The notes under the pieces are model-generated. The model saw only the letters and a list, made by a program, of their open reading frames with translations, ran no database searches and was not told the DNA's origin. Positions 1 to 12,889 of a stretch of DNA of 64,000 nt are shown one piece after another; position 1 is the first letter of the stretch, and every line of letters begins with the position of its first letter. The translations under genes and the position numbers were made by a program. Source of the DNA: Hyperoodon ampullatus (Eukaryota > Chordata > Mammalia > Artiodactyla > Ziphiidae); NCBI GenBank assembly GCA_949752795.1, contig OX457058.1, positions 160,397,353 through 160,461,352 of the forward strand, written 5' to 3'.

Positions 1-1046
1 CTTTTTGCATATTATCATAAATCTCCTACTGGTGGCTGAGTAACTCAGGTTGAAGCAGTAGGACTCAGTTAAAGTCTGTCTTAGGGTCAGGATATCTCTT
101 CTATGCTGGCAAAATTTATGTTTTTCTCTACTCAAAGTACATGTTCTCATTTTTTAACTAGAATCATTAAATTCACATAAAAATACTTTAAGTACTATGA
201 AATCATACAAACTCAAGGCACCATGTTCAGACTTGGAGATAGAACATCAGATTCTTAGACAAAAATGTAAAGGTTCTTCCAGACTGTCCTCCACGCATTA
301 ACTTCAATTTATCCCCCTTTCTCCCATTCAAATAATTATTTTTTCCTTCTTCATGATCCATTTCTAAAATAAAACCTTGTTGCTTATGGCATTATGTTAT
401 TCTTAAAATGATTTTAAGTGAGAGATTGAGTATAATGGCTGTGGTCCCTGAAGACATTATGATTTCTGGATTCATTTTCTTACGAATTTCAGATTTAATT
501 CATGGTCTTCTGTGTTAGGAGACATTCGTGTAATTTTTTTTAACTCCAACTCCTTTATATTTAAGGTCTTGAGGTGGTTTGTGATACTTGAAACCAAAAA
601 TTTCCCTAGAGAAATACCTATTATTCACATAAGACAAAATTAGGATATAAATTACTTGTACTTATAATGTTAAACATCAAAACTGGTTAAAATACTTCTG
701 AATAAAATAATGTAATTACTAAATTTCTATCAAGAAGTTTAGTACTTTAGACAATTATTTCTATTCTAAATGAAAAAGATCTGTCATGATGACTTTCTTA
801 ATTATCTGCAGAAATATTCTTTGGAATCATTAGGGGGTTAAATGACATATATATGTTCCACTTCCTTTTCAAATTTTCCAGTATCCTCCATTAGTAAGTG
901 ATAGTAAGGCTAATAGACTCCTTTTGGTTTTCTAAAATATTTTCATGAAAAAATCAGGGACAGCCTGGTTTAATCTAATCCTAAACAATGAAAAATGACA
1001 TATGTAATGAACAATTTGTTTCTCAGTAGGATATTACCTATGCACT
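1..1046. other. gene-free AT-rich sequence
   Basis: I see no long open frame and no repeat family I recognise here. The stretch is AT-rich and has a high-entropy, unique-looking composition, with short homopolymer runs only. Confidence 0.6.
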
Positions 1047-1061
1047 AAAACAACTCTGGTA

Positions 1062-1172
1062 GTGGATATATGTATACGTATAACTGATTCACTTTGCTGT
1101 ACAGCAGAAATTAACACAATGTTGTCAATCAACTATACTCTAATAAAAATTAATTTAAAAAAATAATAAAAT
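1062..1172 (+). mobile_element. very short L1 3' end with target-site duplication
   Basis: About 110 bp of cetartiodactyl L1 3' UTR: the block around 'aactgattcactttgctgta' is followed by 'ctatactctaataaaaatt' and an A-rich tail. It lies between near-identical 15-bp copies of 'aaaacaactctggta' at 1047-1061 and 1173-1187 (one mismatch). This is a severely 5'-truncated product of target-primed reverse transcription. Confidence 0.85.
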
Positions 1173-1189
1173 AAAACAATTCTGGTAAA

Positions 1190-2160
1190 TTTTTTGACCA
1201 TATACAGAGATTGCAAAACCAAGAAATTATTTTAAAATCCATATGAATTCTATGTGTATTTATATTTTATATATTATATATTAATAGAATTATGTTCATA
1301 TGATATATTATATAATATCACATATGAATATAATATTACATATTAATATATGTTAGAAATATAATTTTTCAACTTTCATAAGCAGGAAAAATATAATCTG
1401 ACATGGTTGTTGTTGGCAATTGGAAACTAAACAAATACAGGTTAAAATAATTTAAGATGAGGTTAGTCTGTCCCTTGGGAGGTTCTGTTTTGATCTGGAT
1501 AACATAGAAATTAGTTTTTGGTTTCAGAAATAAGTATATAGTCACAGAGCGTAGAGATTAGTACTGACCTCTCACATTCCATTCTTCTTTTAGGGACAAA
1601 TTAGGATTGGAGAAACCAGCTTCATCACTTGTAAGTAGAATGCATGTGTTCTTTTATGCATTTAATATCATGGCACTAGCAATTTGGAAATATGAATTAG
1701 GTTATTTATTTATTGGAAGCAAAATTTAAGGAAAACAGGGCTTTATTATCTCCATCTGTAGCTGAGGGATACTAATACTCATTTATGTTTGTGACTAATG
1801 TCACACAACTATGTAAAGACCTGGTTTTGCTGCTGATCATCAGGATTAACAGTTGACAAGGAATGCTGGGATTAAAACTAGGATGGGTGAGGACAAACTG
1901 GAACCCACCAAATTCTCAGTGGAGATATTTCTCACCACCTCTGAACAAGATGATCTTTCAGGGTGTCATGGCAACTGCTTCATCTTGATTCCCAAATCTC
2001 GTACAACTTCATTTTGACCAACTCTAACCTGTAATCACACAGGAAAGGTTATTTTGTGAAATTTAGTTCCTAGTGTAACCAAGTTGACAAAAACACAGTT
2101 CAGCCTATTGCTCAACACTGAAACAAATAGTTTGACCATTTTGTCAAATTTTTATTTTTT
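1190..2160. other. gene-free, AT-rich, with a low-complexity TA patch
   Basis: Positions about 1255-1350 are almost pure A/T with several short self-complementary runs. The remainder looks unique. No coding or RNA feature is supported. Confidence 0.55.
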
Positions 2161-2167
2161 CTGTTTG

Positions 2168-2297
2168 AAGCTATTTTTAACTGAGGTATAATTGACATGT
2201 AACACTATATTCGTTTCAATTGTATATCATAATGATTTGATATTTATATGTATTGTGAAATGATCACCATAATAAGTCTAGTTAAAAAGAAAGCACG
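2168..2297 (-). mobile_element. old L1 3' end fragment
   Basis: The plus strand reads as the reverse complement of an older L1M-type 3' UTR: 'gaggtataattgacatgtaa', then the 'gtttcaattgtatatcataa' block and 'aatgatcaccataataagtc'. A short (GA)n run follows at about 2311-2326. I see no target-site duplication, in keeping with age. Confidence 0.75.
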
Positions 2298-2329
2298 TTC
2301 TCTGTATACAGAGAGAGAGAGAGAGAATG

Positions 2330-4915
2330 AGTAGCACTAAGTAGAATCTATGGTATTAGATTCTTAATGTTCTTAATTCTTAATATTCTTCTATATTCTA
2401 ATATATTCTAATATTCTTCTATACATTCATTTAACTATGAGCAAATACTTTTCTAAAGGGCATACAGGTACACTGTTTTGAGAATATTAATAATGATGTT
2501 AAGGATCAAAGAGGATAGGGATTCTACACTCAGTTGTTTGGGAAATGCAGTGTTAAACTAGGTTTAAGCAAATAATTAACAATGCTGAGAGAATTTAATA
2601 TTCCAGTATTTATTTTGAGTCAATAAGAAAGGAAAACAGGAACTCATATGAGGAATTTTGTTAAATTATTTGTCTATATAACTCACTTTTCCACCTACCT
2701 TGGTAACATCCCTAAGAAGAAAGAAGGAAATGTCTCTATAGACTGAAAAATCTGATACAAATTTTCACCTACAGGTCTTATTCTCTGAATTTAAAGGGTA
2801 AATTATCTCTTTAATATGAAGGATGAGGAAGGTTGATGACTTTCCACAATATACAGTCATCTTCTGACAATTTTGGATTGGCCAGAAACTAAAGAATGGA
2901 TAGTTTAATGCATACAAACCAACCATTAAGGGTCATTTTTAGTTAATCAGCAATTTTAAAAGTTTCATAAAGTATCTGCAGAGTGGAATTCTTTCTTTGT
3001 CCTTGATTCATGATACTCCTATGACTTTGCTCAGGGGAAGAGTTGGCAGAATCATGCTGCAGTCAATCATAAAGCTATCATTAAGTGTCCATGTTAATGA
3101 CCAGCTTCTAATCACATTGTGGATCATTTTAATCAAAGATAGAGACATGCTTTGAGAAAAAAAATTACTCATGAAATTGGTTTTGAGTGAAAAGTTACTC
3201 TTTTGTGTATAAAGTTAAATTTTAATTTAATTTCATATTTTTATTTTAACCCTAGAGAACTCACATTTCACAGTCTGAAAAGACATTTAGCACTGACAAG
3301 TTTTCCTAATATATTATTTAAATAGCAATTCAGTGTGAAGACTGTAATGTCTTAAAAATGCTTTAGTATATAATAACCCAAATCCAATGTGAATGAGAGC
3401 TCAAAAGTGGCACCCTGAAGAGACATATAAGAAAGGTCAACATTTTGAAGCAATATAGGTACTTTCTATTCATATATCAAAATTAGTGTTTATAAAACTG
3501 ATGTTATGAAAATATTGCAAGAATTCTAGGATTAGAAAAATTAAAACAAACATATGATAAAATTTGTATTGGTAAAATGTTTTCAGTGCTTTTATATTTG
3601 CAATAAGATCGATTATTCACTCCAGATCTTCAATGGCTTGGTTTAAATTCTATCAAGTCTTCTCTAATCTGCATAGTTTTATCTCTCCCTTCTTTTGATT
3701 AAAGAGTACAATTAAAAATAAGATTATCTTGTTGAATATTAAAATAAATATATACAGTATATATGTATATATATTCTTATAATATTCACATATAATATTA
3801 TACAATATTGTATAAACAATATTGTATTTGCTAGATGCTATAAATAGCATATTTGAATTAATTTTTATATGACAAAGGGATTTGAAATTAAGATGAAGTG
3901 ATATTTCCTATACTTGTAGAGGCATGATATAAATTTATTTTCTGATCTTTCTGAAAATATTCTATATATTTTTAGTTAAGCTATATCTTGTAGCAGAGAA
4001 AATTAACTTTTTGAAAGTAAGCCAAAAATGCTGGTAGAGAAAGTTCACTGGGTTTCCCTGAAGAATTCTTCCCTGAAGAATTAATACCATTATGATTTAA
4101 AAATGTATTTAAATTTGCCAAATTTAATAAGAGAAAACCCATTGGAAAGAAATGCTAATCCGAATTTCCAAAACAAAACTAACAAAACTTGAAAATACAA
4201 CATAGTTATCAAGGTACATTTGCAGAAAATAGATTGAGTAGACATGATTTCATAGTAAAGATAGATGCTTAATTTTTAAAAGATTTTAAAAGAATTAAAA
4301 GGGAGATTGCTTGGGAAATAAAACAAGAGATTCCTTGATGAGTAAAACAAGTCTAATTTTTTACTGAGTTAATTTTGAACAAACTATTCAAATTATTCAT
4401 TAGAGTATGGGTAAACCCCAAGACAAAAAATTTTACTAGTTTGGGGTATAGTTAATAAAAAAGACCAAAAATTGAGTGGATCAATTCAATTAGATTATTT
4501 TTCTCTGACTTAGGAATACAGAAGTAAGTGGGTAGAATGTAGGTTGATCAGCTGATGCAAGTACCAAAAGACCCAGGCTCCTTCTACCTTGAACTTGTCT
4601 TCTCTAAGATGTTCTACTGAGCAAGCGATCAATGCCTTCTCACCTACACATTGTCTGTTCTACAGCTACTGAGAAGGGCAACAGAGTTATTTCCTTCAAA
4701 GCACTTAAAGTCAGAAACCACTTCCTTTACAAAGATTTGACCTGGAAGCCACACCCTTTTCTTCTGCTCACCTTTCACTGCTTGAAGCTTACTCTCTTGC
4801 TGCCCCACATATATTCAATGGGTGCCCAGGTTTGTTTGCTCTAAATTAGGTCACCATATATCCAGCTAAACCAAAGTGGCAGGAGTGTGGAGAGACAGTG
4901 AGAGGCTCTGTGGCT
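2330..4915. other. gene-free sequence, no recognised element
   Basis: Only short, non-conserved open frames occur here, for example a 65-codon minus-strand frame at 3653-3850 made of AT-rich low-complexity residues. The 3740-3850 patch is TA-rich with two 'acaatattgt' palindromes. A 14-bp unit 'ttccctgaagaatt' is directly duplicated at about 4054-4081. No gene is supported. Confidence 0.5.
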
Positions 4916-4919
4916 GGAG

Positions 4920-6080
4920 TCTCTGTACAATTTTTCTTTCTTTCTTTATTTTTTGTCTTTGTATTTCTCAGACTAGAAAATCTCAATTGACATATCTTCA
5001 AGTTCACTGATTCTTTCTTCTTCCAGTTAAAATTTGCTTTGAACCCTTTAGTTGGTTATTCACATAATTTATTGTAGCTTTCATTTCCAGAATTTCTAGT
5101 TGTTTCTTTTTTTATAATTGCTATCTGTTCATGGTTATTCTCTATTTTCTGAAACTTTATTCTCATACTGACTTTTGGTTTTTTAGACATAGCTTTCTTT
5201 AGTTCTTTTAACATATTTATAATAGCTGATATAAAGTCTGTCTTAAGTTCAATATCTGAGCTTCTGCCGGGACAGTTTCTATTAACAGTATCTTTTCCCG
5301 TGTATGGTCCATAGTTTTCTGCTTCTTTGTGTGTCTCATAATTTTTTAATGAAAACAGACATTTTGAATAATATACTGTGGCATCTCTAAAACTCAGATT
5401 TACCCACCTCTTCATAGATTATTTTTATTGATATGCCATTGTTTTTTGTTTGTTTGTTTGGACTATATTTATATAGTCTGCATTATTTGTCAGAGGCAGC
5501 CACTGAAATTTTTGCTGAGTTATCTTAGTGGTTAACTTTTGTTAGACAGAAATATCCTTAAATACCTTGAATCTTGCTGAGGACAGACCAGGCAGCTTGC
5601 AACTATTCCTTAGCCTTCACATTTTGTTCAGAAACAGCTAAAGGTGATACATTAGGGCCTTCCTATGTATTTTCTGGGCAGGTACACAGTCCTGCATATG
5701 TGTGTGGCCTTTAAATTTTCAGAAATATATTAGAGTTTTTCAAAGTCCACCATGGACACATTTTTCCCTAATTTGTCCTTTTAAGATTTTTGGTGAGCCT
5801 CTTATTATCCCAAACTGATGTTGCTGCTTCAGATTTCTGTGATATTAAGAATTGTCAATGATTATTTTTGAAAAATGTTTTGAATATTAGTCTTTATGCT
5901 GAGAACTTGCACTGAGTCTTGTCTATACAGACAACCTCGAGAAGAGAGATTTTCAGGGACCTTCCTGCTATGTCAAATAATGATTCTCCCTTGCACATGG
6001 GACTTCTGAGGAACTCCAACCCTAGTCTGTTTCCTGTAGTGACTGCTGAGCTGCTAGGCTGCTGGGTTTTATAGATACTG
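4920..6080 (-). mobile_element. old L1/HAL1-type ORF1 and upstream region
   Basis: Read on the minus strand, this matches the ORF1 coiled-coil region and the sequence 5' of it in ancient mammalian L1/HAL1 elements. Characteristic blocks are the complements of 'cttcaagttcactgattctt' and 'cagacattttgaataatata'. A 119-codon frame at 5056-5415 is the surviving part of the coiled-coil coding region. It is rich in K and E, but has no complete ORF1 and no RNA-binding domain. Subfamily is uncertain. The left boundary is set by a T-rich run near 4930. Confidence 0.65.
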
Positions 6081-6529
6081 TAATTGCAAGCCTGTTAATT
6101 TTCAAGGATACTAAAAATACATTGAGGGGAAGTATGGAAAGATTTGTGGCAAGTTAAAATGTCCCAAGCCTTGCTCTTTGCATTGAGATTTAGCCAATTT
6201 TCTCAAATAAACTCTTCTTGGATTGTTACAAGATTTTGGTTGATTTCCAGAGTTTTTAAAAGATTGATTTTGAACAATTTTGCCAGTGTTCTCAATATTT
6301 TTGTTGAGAAGCAGATTTTTGAATTTCCTTAACTTTTTGTTTGACATCTGGTTTTATAATTTGACACCTCTATTGTTTAAATTGTATATAATAACTAGTT
6401 TCCTCAGTAATCTTTACCATCTCTTTAAATATATCAACTTACTCTGGAAAATAGCTATGGTAGGTTGTCTTTCTCTTTACCTTATATATGTATTTTTATC
6501 TTTCCCTGCAGGTTGAATACATAACACAA

Positions 6530-6795
6530 CTCTGTGGAAATCAAGCATAGCTATATGACTTGTTTAGATTAATAAGATGTGAGCAGAAGAGTGCTTATCA
6601 CTTCTTGGCAGAAATTTAAGGGCCGATGTGTACTTTTCCATACCCTCATTATTCTCTCGTGATTCTAGGTATAATCTATATTTAAGCTACATGTTGGAGA
6701 AAAATGTGTAGCCTCCACTGATGGACTCATGCAAAAACCACTGAGATTTTGATGTTTATTACTGCAGCATAACATACCTCATTCAAATGTATATA
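6530..6795 (+). mobile_element. probable MaLR-type LTR remnant
   Basis: The end of this block, 'ccactgagattttgatgttt' followed by 'attactgcagcataacatac', resembles the 3' end of ERVL-MaLR LTRs. The earlier part ('agatgtgagcagaagagtgc') also fits. It is strongly diverged and the boundaries are approximate. Confidence 0.5.
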
Positions 6796-7137
6796 TTGAC
6801 CTAACATAACACATATATATGTTAAACAAATACCTGGCATTTTTTTTTAATGACAAAACCCCAGATCCTTTATGATTCACAAGGGTTATTTTGTGCATTA
6901 AAAAGAAAAATAACTATTTTCTTCTATATGGTGAGACAGTGAACTGCACTTGATAGTGTATGCAAGATGCCAAAATATCCTGTATATTTCAAAAGTGATA
7001 CATGAAGACCCTAGAGGCTATTTGTGCTTATTTTTAGGGAAAGTGAGTTGTTGCTTACATATTTGAAACAGAGTGTATGCACAGAACACTTGATGGGAGA
7101 TTGAAAATTCTTAACTCTGCATTTTGTTTTTCTCACT

Positions 7138-7160
7138 AAAAAAAAAAAAAAAAAAAAAAA
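7138..7160. repeat. A homopolymer, 23 nt
   Basis: An uninterrupted run of A. No retroelement body is recognisable immediately 5' of it, so it is either an orphan tail or a simple expansion. Confidence 0.9.
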
Positions 7161-7231
7161 CCCATAATCGTAATGATTCTCCTATGTTCCATTCAGAGAT
7201 GTTTTAAGAAAGCATTAGTGAAAAAAAATGT

Positions 7232-7321
7232 TTAATACTCTCTAGGTGTAATACAATGGTGTGGTGACTATCACTATCATTTAGTACTATCTAGGCATGA
7301 AGCAATGATGTTGTGACTCAG
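7232..7321. repeat. imperfect direct repeat, two units of about 45 bp
   Basis: Two successive units share the pattern 'agta-ct-tctagg-...-caatg-tg-...gtgact' (about 7232-7273 and 7279-7321). They are diverged but clearly collinear, so this is a local tandem duplication and not a known family. Confidence 0.55.
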
Positions 7322-7429
7322 ATATGTGTAAATCTTCAAATACTCATCTTCAAATAACTACCCTGTGCTCTTAGGGAACTTTAGACTAGGCATGATCACA
7401 GAATAACAAGATATTCTGTTAAGAATCAA

Positions 7430-7590
7430 TGTGAGATCTCACCTTTCCCATCCCCTTTATTTTACAGACAAAAAGTCTGATGTTCTGGAAATTTAAATGA
7501 CATTTCAAAAGCAACCCAACTGGCAAATCCCTTATCTAGATGGAACCAAGGTCTTCTGCATCCCTGGCAAGCTCTGATCAACATTTAAGA
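7430..7590 (-). mobile_element. MIR-family SINE remnant
   Basis: The plus strand shows the degraded complement of a MIR: 'ttttacagacaaaaagtctg', then 'gaaatttaaatgacatttca', 'ggaaccaaggtcttctgcat'. The order is that of the MIR core read backwards. No flanking duplication remains. Confidence 0.6.
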
Positions 7591-7599
7591 AAAAAAATT

Positions 7600-9790
7600 G
7601 GTAATGTATAATACTAGATATTATATCTTATGTATATAAACATAATATTATTTTATATACAATTATAAACACACAGAGTAGAGTCCAAAGCCAGATAATG
7701 GCAGGGTAACCTTGGAAGAAAGACAAGAATAAGTCTCAGGTCAGGGAAGAAATGACCATGCAAGTAACGATGGTGTTTAATTGTTCAAAATAAGCTGTTA
7801 TTGTAGTAAAACAGAGATTTGATTTTGAATGAGAACTCATGTTGGAAGTTGTTTCAAGAATGATGTGTTTTCCTTTAAGTTGATTAGAAAATTGTTTTTT
7901 TCTTCAGTAGTTCTTTCATCTTTGCAGTTAATAGCTGCTTGTCAAAGGAATATATGTGTCACTGCTGTCAGTTAACAGTAACTTCATTTTACTTAATTAA
8001 AATTTTAAGAAAATAACATCTTGTGGTTACACCAAGACTTCCTCTATAAGTTTATCATCATGAGCATTAGGTAATTGGCATTCAAGACCCAGATATTCTT
8101 TGGACACGACACACTGAATTTAGCTAGCCACTCCAGAATTTAGTTAGTGTAGTTACTGGGGTGTCTTCTGGAGCTCCCCAATCACGTGATCAAATAGCCT
8201 TCATGAAGATGTGGAAAAAAAATATCTGAAGAATGCTGACACATCATCCACCACCCACCTCCAATCCTTATTTTTCCACTATCAGTAAGACACAGTAACT
8301 GAGTCTGTCCTGCCCTGTTTTGGAGCACATCGTGTGTGGATCAGACAATTCTGTCACCTTTTTTCCCCTACTTAATGTTGTTTTAATTTAGTATCTTCTG
8401 GAAAATTGTTAGTGTTGTGAGAGAGGGGAAGGCCTGTGTGAGTGTTTGTCTCTGGCTCAGCTTTCATCAGGGGATTTCCTGTGGCTAAGTACCCTGGGTG
8501 AGTTTTATGATGCAGGTTCTACTCACAAACCTGTCATTTTCCCTGGAAGAATACTGACAAGGCAGACACTCACACTAAAGAGAAAACCCCAGGGATTCTA
8601 GTCACTTGTGTCTCCCTTAAGCACAGAACAAGGCTATGGGAGGATCCTTTGAAACAACACACAAGGATTTCACTTCTCTAGTTATGTCCCTGTTTCACCA
8701 GAACATTAGGCTGAAATTTGCCTTTGACATTTCCTGGGGTTGCATCTCAACTGCTGGCAGATTCTTTCATTATGCAACATCCTTCAGAGAGCTTGTAAAG
8801 TTAGATCAGAAATACCTATGTGGCAACACATTTAAACTGTCTCATTAGAAACAACTTTGCAGGCAGGTTTGCCATAGTTTGCTGCAGAAGCTTGAACAAG
8901 AAACCTATTTGCACACACAGCATGCTACAAAGACCAATGTGATCTTTCCAAACTTGAAGTGTTGCCTCATAAACAACCTCAAAACACCTAAGTTTGCAGG
9001 CAGGCCCTCAACTGTGACCAACTGTGAATATCTGTTTGGAACTTGGACCACAAATTTGTAATTTTTTTGAAGATATTAATGTGTTAAATGCTTGAAAGTA
9101 GACAGTGCACTTTATTTTGTGCAGAATGACTCTCCCTCTTCAGTGAAACCTATGTAAATGGATTTTCTGATGAATTCTTACAAGCAAGCTGCTTTTGTTT
9201 CAGTTGTAGGAATTTAATTGGTTGATTTGTTTATAATTGCGGTTACATGCAATGCTCTACCTTCTGAAAAGATAGATGCCATGTGTATTTTTAAAACCTT
9301 CTTAAATAAATTATGTTAGTTAACTAAACAGACCTTTTTAAAATGCAAAGTGCTGCTTCAAAGACCAAGCAATAGGTGCACTGGTAATTGAATGGAAAGT
9401 GGTCTCCCCGTAATTCCATTCATATTGTATGTTGTGATGGTGTTAAAAAGGCAGTAACCTGCCTTTGGCATCGTAAAGTGCCTGAAGAGGTTATTTTCCA
9501 ATGTTTTAAGTTAAATTATTACTTTAATTTGTAAATGAACAGGTAAATACCAAGAAATTAACAGCTATGCCAGTTGGAGCTCTAAAACAGGATTCAAAGA
9601 TTTGTGAAATGCTGGAACTGCAGTATTTATGCAAGGAATGCAGAAATCAATTTTCGAAATGTTTTCCATGTGTTGCCAGGGGAAAAGAAACGGACATTTC
9701 AGGTAATTCAATAAGCATTGACAGATCAAATGTCTAGGAATTCTTTCCCTGTTATTATCTAACATGGCATCCTATTATTCCCCTACATAA
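7600..9790. other. gene-free; unique-looking sequence with a candidate conserved non-coding block
   Basis: No repeat family is recognised from about 7700 to 9790. Composition is less AT-biased at 8100-9060. Short frames at 8636-8848 and 8879-9061 have no recognisable domains. The 9080-9560 part has several TAAT cores and low repetitiveness, a texture common in conserved enhancers, but this is texture only and not a conservation test. Confidence 0.35.
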
Positions 9791-9799
9791 TTCTTTCTT

Positions 9800-11270
9800 C
9801 AACATTCAATTACGTAATATTTGTTGAGTTCTGCTATGTTCTAGGCACTGTTTTATACACCTGGGTTATATCAGTAGGAAAAAAAGCAAAGTAACTTAGA
9901 ACTATGGAGCTTAAATTTTAGTTTGACAATAAAAATTAACTGTAATAAAGAAATAAATTTTATGGTATAGAAGATGATAATTGATGTAATAAAAAAACCA
10001 AAAACACTAGCAATGTGAGGAAAAGGGAATGGGTGAGGGGTGGAGGTATGGGAGGAAAGTTTTCATTATTAGGTAAAGAGATCAGGCTTACTTGAAAAGA
10101 CTTAAAGGAAATAGTGGGACTGAACAATGTTTCAATCTAAGACAGAGATTTCTAGGTACAGTAAAATGAGTACAGGGTCCTAATGCTCCTAGGAACATGC
10201 CTAATGTGTTGGAGCAGGGGCAAGAGTGAGAAGTGTGGCTGAATAGCTGGCTGGGGAGTCGGGGGAGACAGAGGGCAGATTGTAGGAAAATATATTAATC
10301 AGAGTTTCATATAAGAAGGGTAGGGAGATCATGTAGAACCGTGTAGGTTATTGCAAAATCTCTGGCTTTCACTTTAAATGAAGTTGAGAGCTGTTGTAGA
10401 GTTTTGAGCAGAGACTCGGACTTTCTTGTTTAAAAGATACTTCTGGCTTGCGGGTAGAAAGAGACCAATTTGGAGGCTATTGCAGTAGTCAATTTGAGAA
10501 AAGATGGTGACTTAGACCAAAGGTTGGCTTTGGTAGATGTGGTAAGAAATGCTCAGCTTCTAGATAAATCTTGGACATTAATCCAACAAAGTTACTGACA
10601 GATTGGATTAGGGTGTGAGCAATTCAGCATGACCAAGAGGTATCTACAAGGATGGATTTGCCATTGCATAAGATGTATAAAACTGGAGATCAAACAAATT
10701 TGGCAGAGTGGGAAGTTCAAGAGTTTTCCTTTGGAAATGTTAGGTTGAGATATTTGTTAGACCTTTATTTGGAGATAACCAGTGGCAGTTGCAAGGACCT
10801 ACAATTCAAGAGCAAGTTGTGAGTTGGAGATATACAGTTAGAAATGTAGATGGAATTTAAAGTCATGAAATTATATGAATATGAATGTAGATAAAATAGA
10901 GAAGACAAAGGAATAGAAGAAAAAGAAAGATGAGGGGATCACAGAGAAGGGAAGAGGAGAAAGGAGAGAACAAAGGATTGAGACCTCAGCAGTCAATGTT
11001 AAGTGGCCAAGGAGAAGATTAGAATTAAAAAACGAAATTGCGTGCCCAATGAGACAAGAAAACAAAACAAGATGAAACAAATATCCTGGGAACTGACTGA
11101 AAAGGCTGATAAAATTTGTCAAATACAAAGACAGTTCAAGCAATATATTGACCCATATTGATCATTGGATTTAGCTACATGGACTTTATTGGTAATTTGA
11201 CAGAAGCAGTTTCAGTGGTGTGATGGTGGCAAAAGTTTGGAGTGGGCTTAAGTGAGAATTGCTAGATACT
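9800..11270 (-). mobile_element. LINE-2 remnant, long, antisense
   Basis: The plus strand reproduces the complement of L2 in order. First the 3' end ('atatttgttgagttctgcta', 'ttctaggcactgttttatac'), then the complement of the ORF2 C-terminal region ('gatcatgtagaaccgtgtag', 'tttggaggctattgcagtag', 'ttaggttgagatatttgtta', and the 'cagaagcagtttcagtggtg' block). This is among the longest L2 pieces one expects in a mammal, about 1.4 kb. All reading frames are broken. The minus-strand frame at 10871-11143 is on the L2 coding strand but looks like chance. Confidence 0.8.
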
Positions 11271-11614
11271 TTTTATCTGTACCTACACTTAGCACAACAG
11301 AACATGAAAACTCAACAATGTAGGAAAAAGAGGAGGCAAGTTCTCAGGAAAAAATGTCCTTTAACAGATAAGAGGAAGTGGTATCTCTGCTCCACAGAAG
11401 ATATTGGCGTGCATTAGGATCACACATAGCTGACTGATGTCAAGTCAAACTGTAACGATACGGAGGCTGTTACATAGGAAAGTATGGTCGTGAGACTGTC
11501 AACTTGATATTTTGATTGCTTCAGTGAAATCAGAAACAGGATCATTAACTGAAAGTAAGGATGGGAAGGAGATTTGGGGTTTAAGAGAGAGAAGAACATA
11601 GGAAATAGTCTTCT

Positions 11615-11760
11615 AGAACCTCTTTCTAAGGGTATGGTCTAAGAAAATGCAGTATCAGCATTACTGGGAGTTAGAAATGCAGAAATTCATGTTCCTCCTC
11701 AAGTTTACTGAATCAAAATCTGGACTTTACTAAGATTCCCAGATGACTTGTTTACACTTT
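11615..11760 (+). mobile_element. MER5A-like hAT-Charlie DNA transposon remnant
   Basis: The middle follows the MER5A consensus order: 'agtatcagcattactgggag', 'ttagaaatgcagaaattcat', 'tactgaatcaaaatctggac', 'cccagatgactt'. It is non-autonomous with no transposase, and the terminal inverted repeats are too eroded to see. Confidence 0.65.
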
Positions 11761-11771
11761 ATTCTATTTAT

Positions 11772-11938
11772 CCTTTTTTATTGAAGTATAGTTGATTCAC
11801 AATTTTGTGTTAGTTTCAAGTGTACAACAAAGTGATTCAGTTATATGTATTTCAGATTCTTTTCCATTATATTTCTTACAAGGTATTGAATACAGTTCCT
11901 GTTCTATGCAATAGGTCCTTGTTGTTATATGCACTTTA
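11772..11938 (-). mobile_element. L1 3' end fragment
   Basis: The complement of a cetartiodactyl L1 3' UTR: 'ttgaagtatagttgattcac', 'gtttcaagtgtacaacaaag', 'ataggtccttgttgttat'. It is a short 5'-truncated copy. Confidence 0.8.
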
Positions 11939-12399
11939 TAGTTTAAGGAAAAAGAAAACTTTTCTAGGAGAGTTAGGAGAGCAAAATAACTATAGGAATA
12001 TATTTTGAGTGGCTGGTAGCATTAAGGAAGCACTGGAGGTTGAGGTCTGTGGTTATGAATACAGGGGACACAAATTGTGCTTGTGTGTTTTTCTCAACCA
12101 CGTTCCGTTACATGGATATATACAAGGATTGGGCAAAGAGTTAGATTTAACTAGTTGTGTTTTTGTCAATGGAAAGTAACAAAACATGAGGGGAAAAAAA
12201 AGAGACAAGAGTATGTACAAGAAAGAGATTTTAATGTCTGGCAATGGAATTTAAGTTAGATAATGCAAAAGAAGATATTTAACGAGGTGAGGTACAGTGA
12301 AAAGAAAATTAGATCAATGGATTGTAGATCATGGTGAGTTAAAGGACTTCTAGGCACAGGATATGAGAGGACTTGAGATGGAAAAGTAAGAAATAGTTT

Positions 12400-12757
12400 G
12401 TTGGGACCTCTCTGGTGGTACAGTGGTTAAGAATCTGTCTGCCATTGCAAGGAACATGGGTTCAAACTCTGGTCTGGGAAGAACCCACATGCCACGGAGC
12501 AACTAAGCCTGTGCACCACAACTACTGAGCCTGTGCTCTAGAGCCCACAAGCCACAACTACTGAACCCATGTGCCATAACTACTGGAGCCCATGTGCCTA
12601 GATCCTGTGCTCTGCAACAAGAGAAGCCACCGCAATGAGAAGCCCACTCACTGAAACAAAGTGTAGCTGAAACTCGCCGCAACTAGAGAAAGCCCACACA
12701 AAGCAAAGAAGGCCCAACGCAGCCAAAAATAAATAAATAAATTTATATTAAAAAAAA
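12400..12757 (+). mobile_element. CHR-1 type tRNA-derived SINE
   Basis: A long CHR form, about 358 bp: a tRNA-like head with a degraded A box ('ctggtggtacagtgg') and B box ('gggttcaaactc'), a body of repeated 'cacaactactgagc'-type units, and a tail of (AAAT)n and A. A perfect 12-bp target-site duplication 'aagaaatagttt' lies at 12388-12399 and 12758-12769. Head divergence suggests an older member. Confidence 0.93.
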
Positions 12758-12889
12758 AAGAAATAGTTTATCAGAGAGTGGTTTGCAAGAAACAAATTAT
12801 AGCATCAGAAATTAGGCAAGTTAAAGAATACAAGACAGTATCATTGAAGGTCAAGATTAATGATATTTGTATGGATGTATGTAAGTAGG

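Noticed and set aside
5056..5415. 119-codon minus-strand ORF as a host gene
   Set aside because: Its sequence matches the coiled-coil region of an old L1/HAL1 ORF1 and it has no start context or complete domain.
8181..8190. E-box palindrome 'atcacgtgat'
   Set aside because: Single short motif of a kind expected many times per 64 kb; no supporting context.
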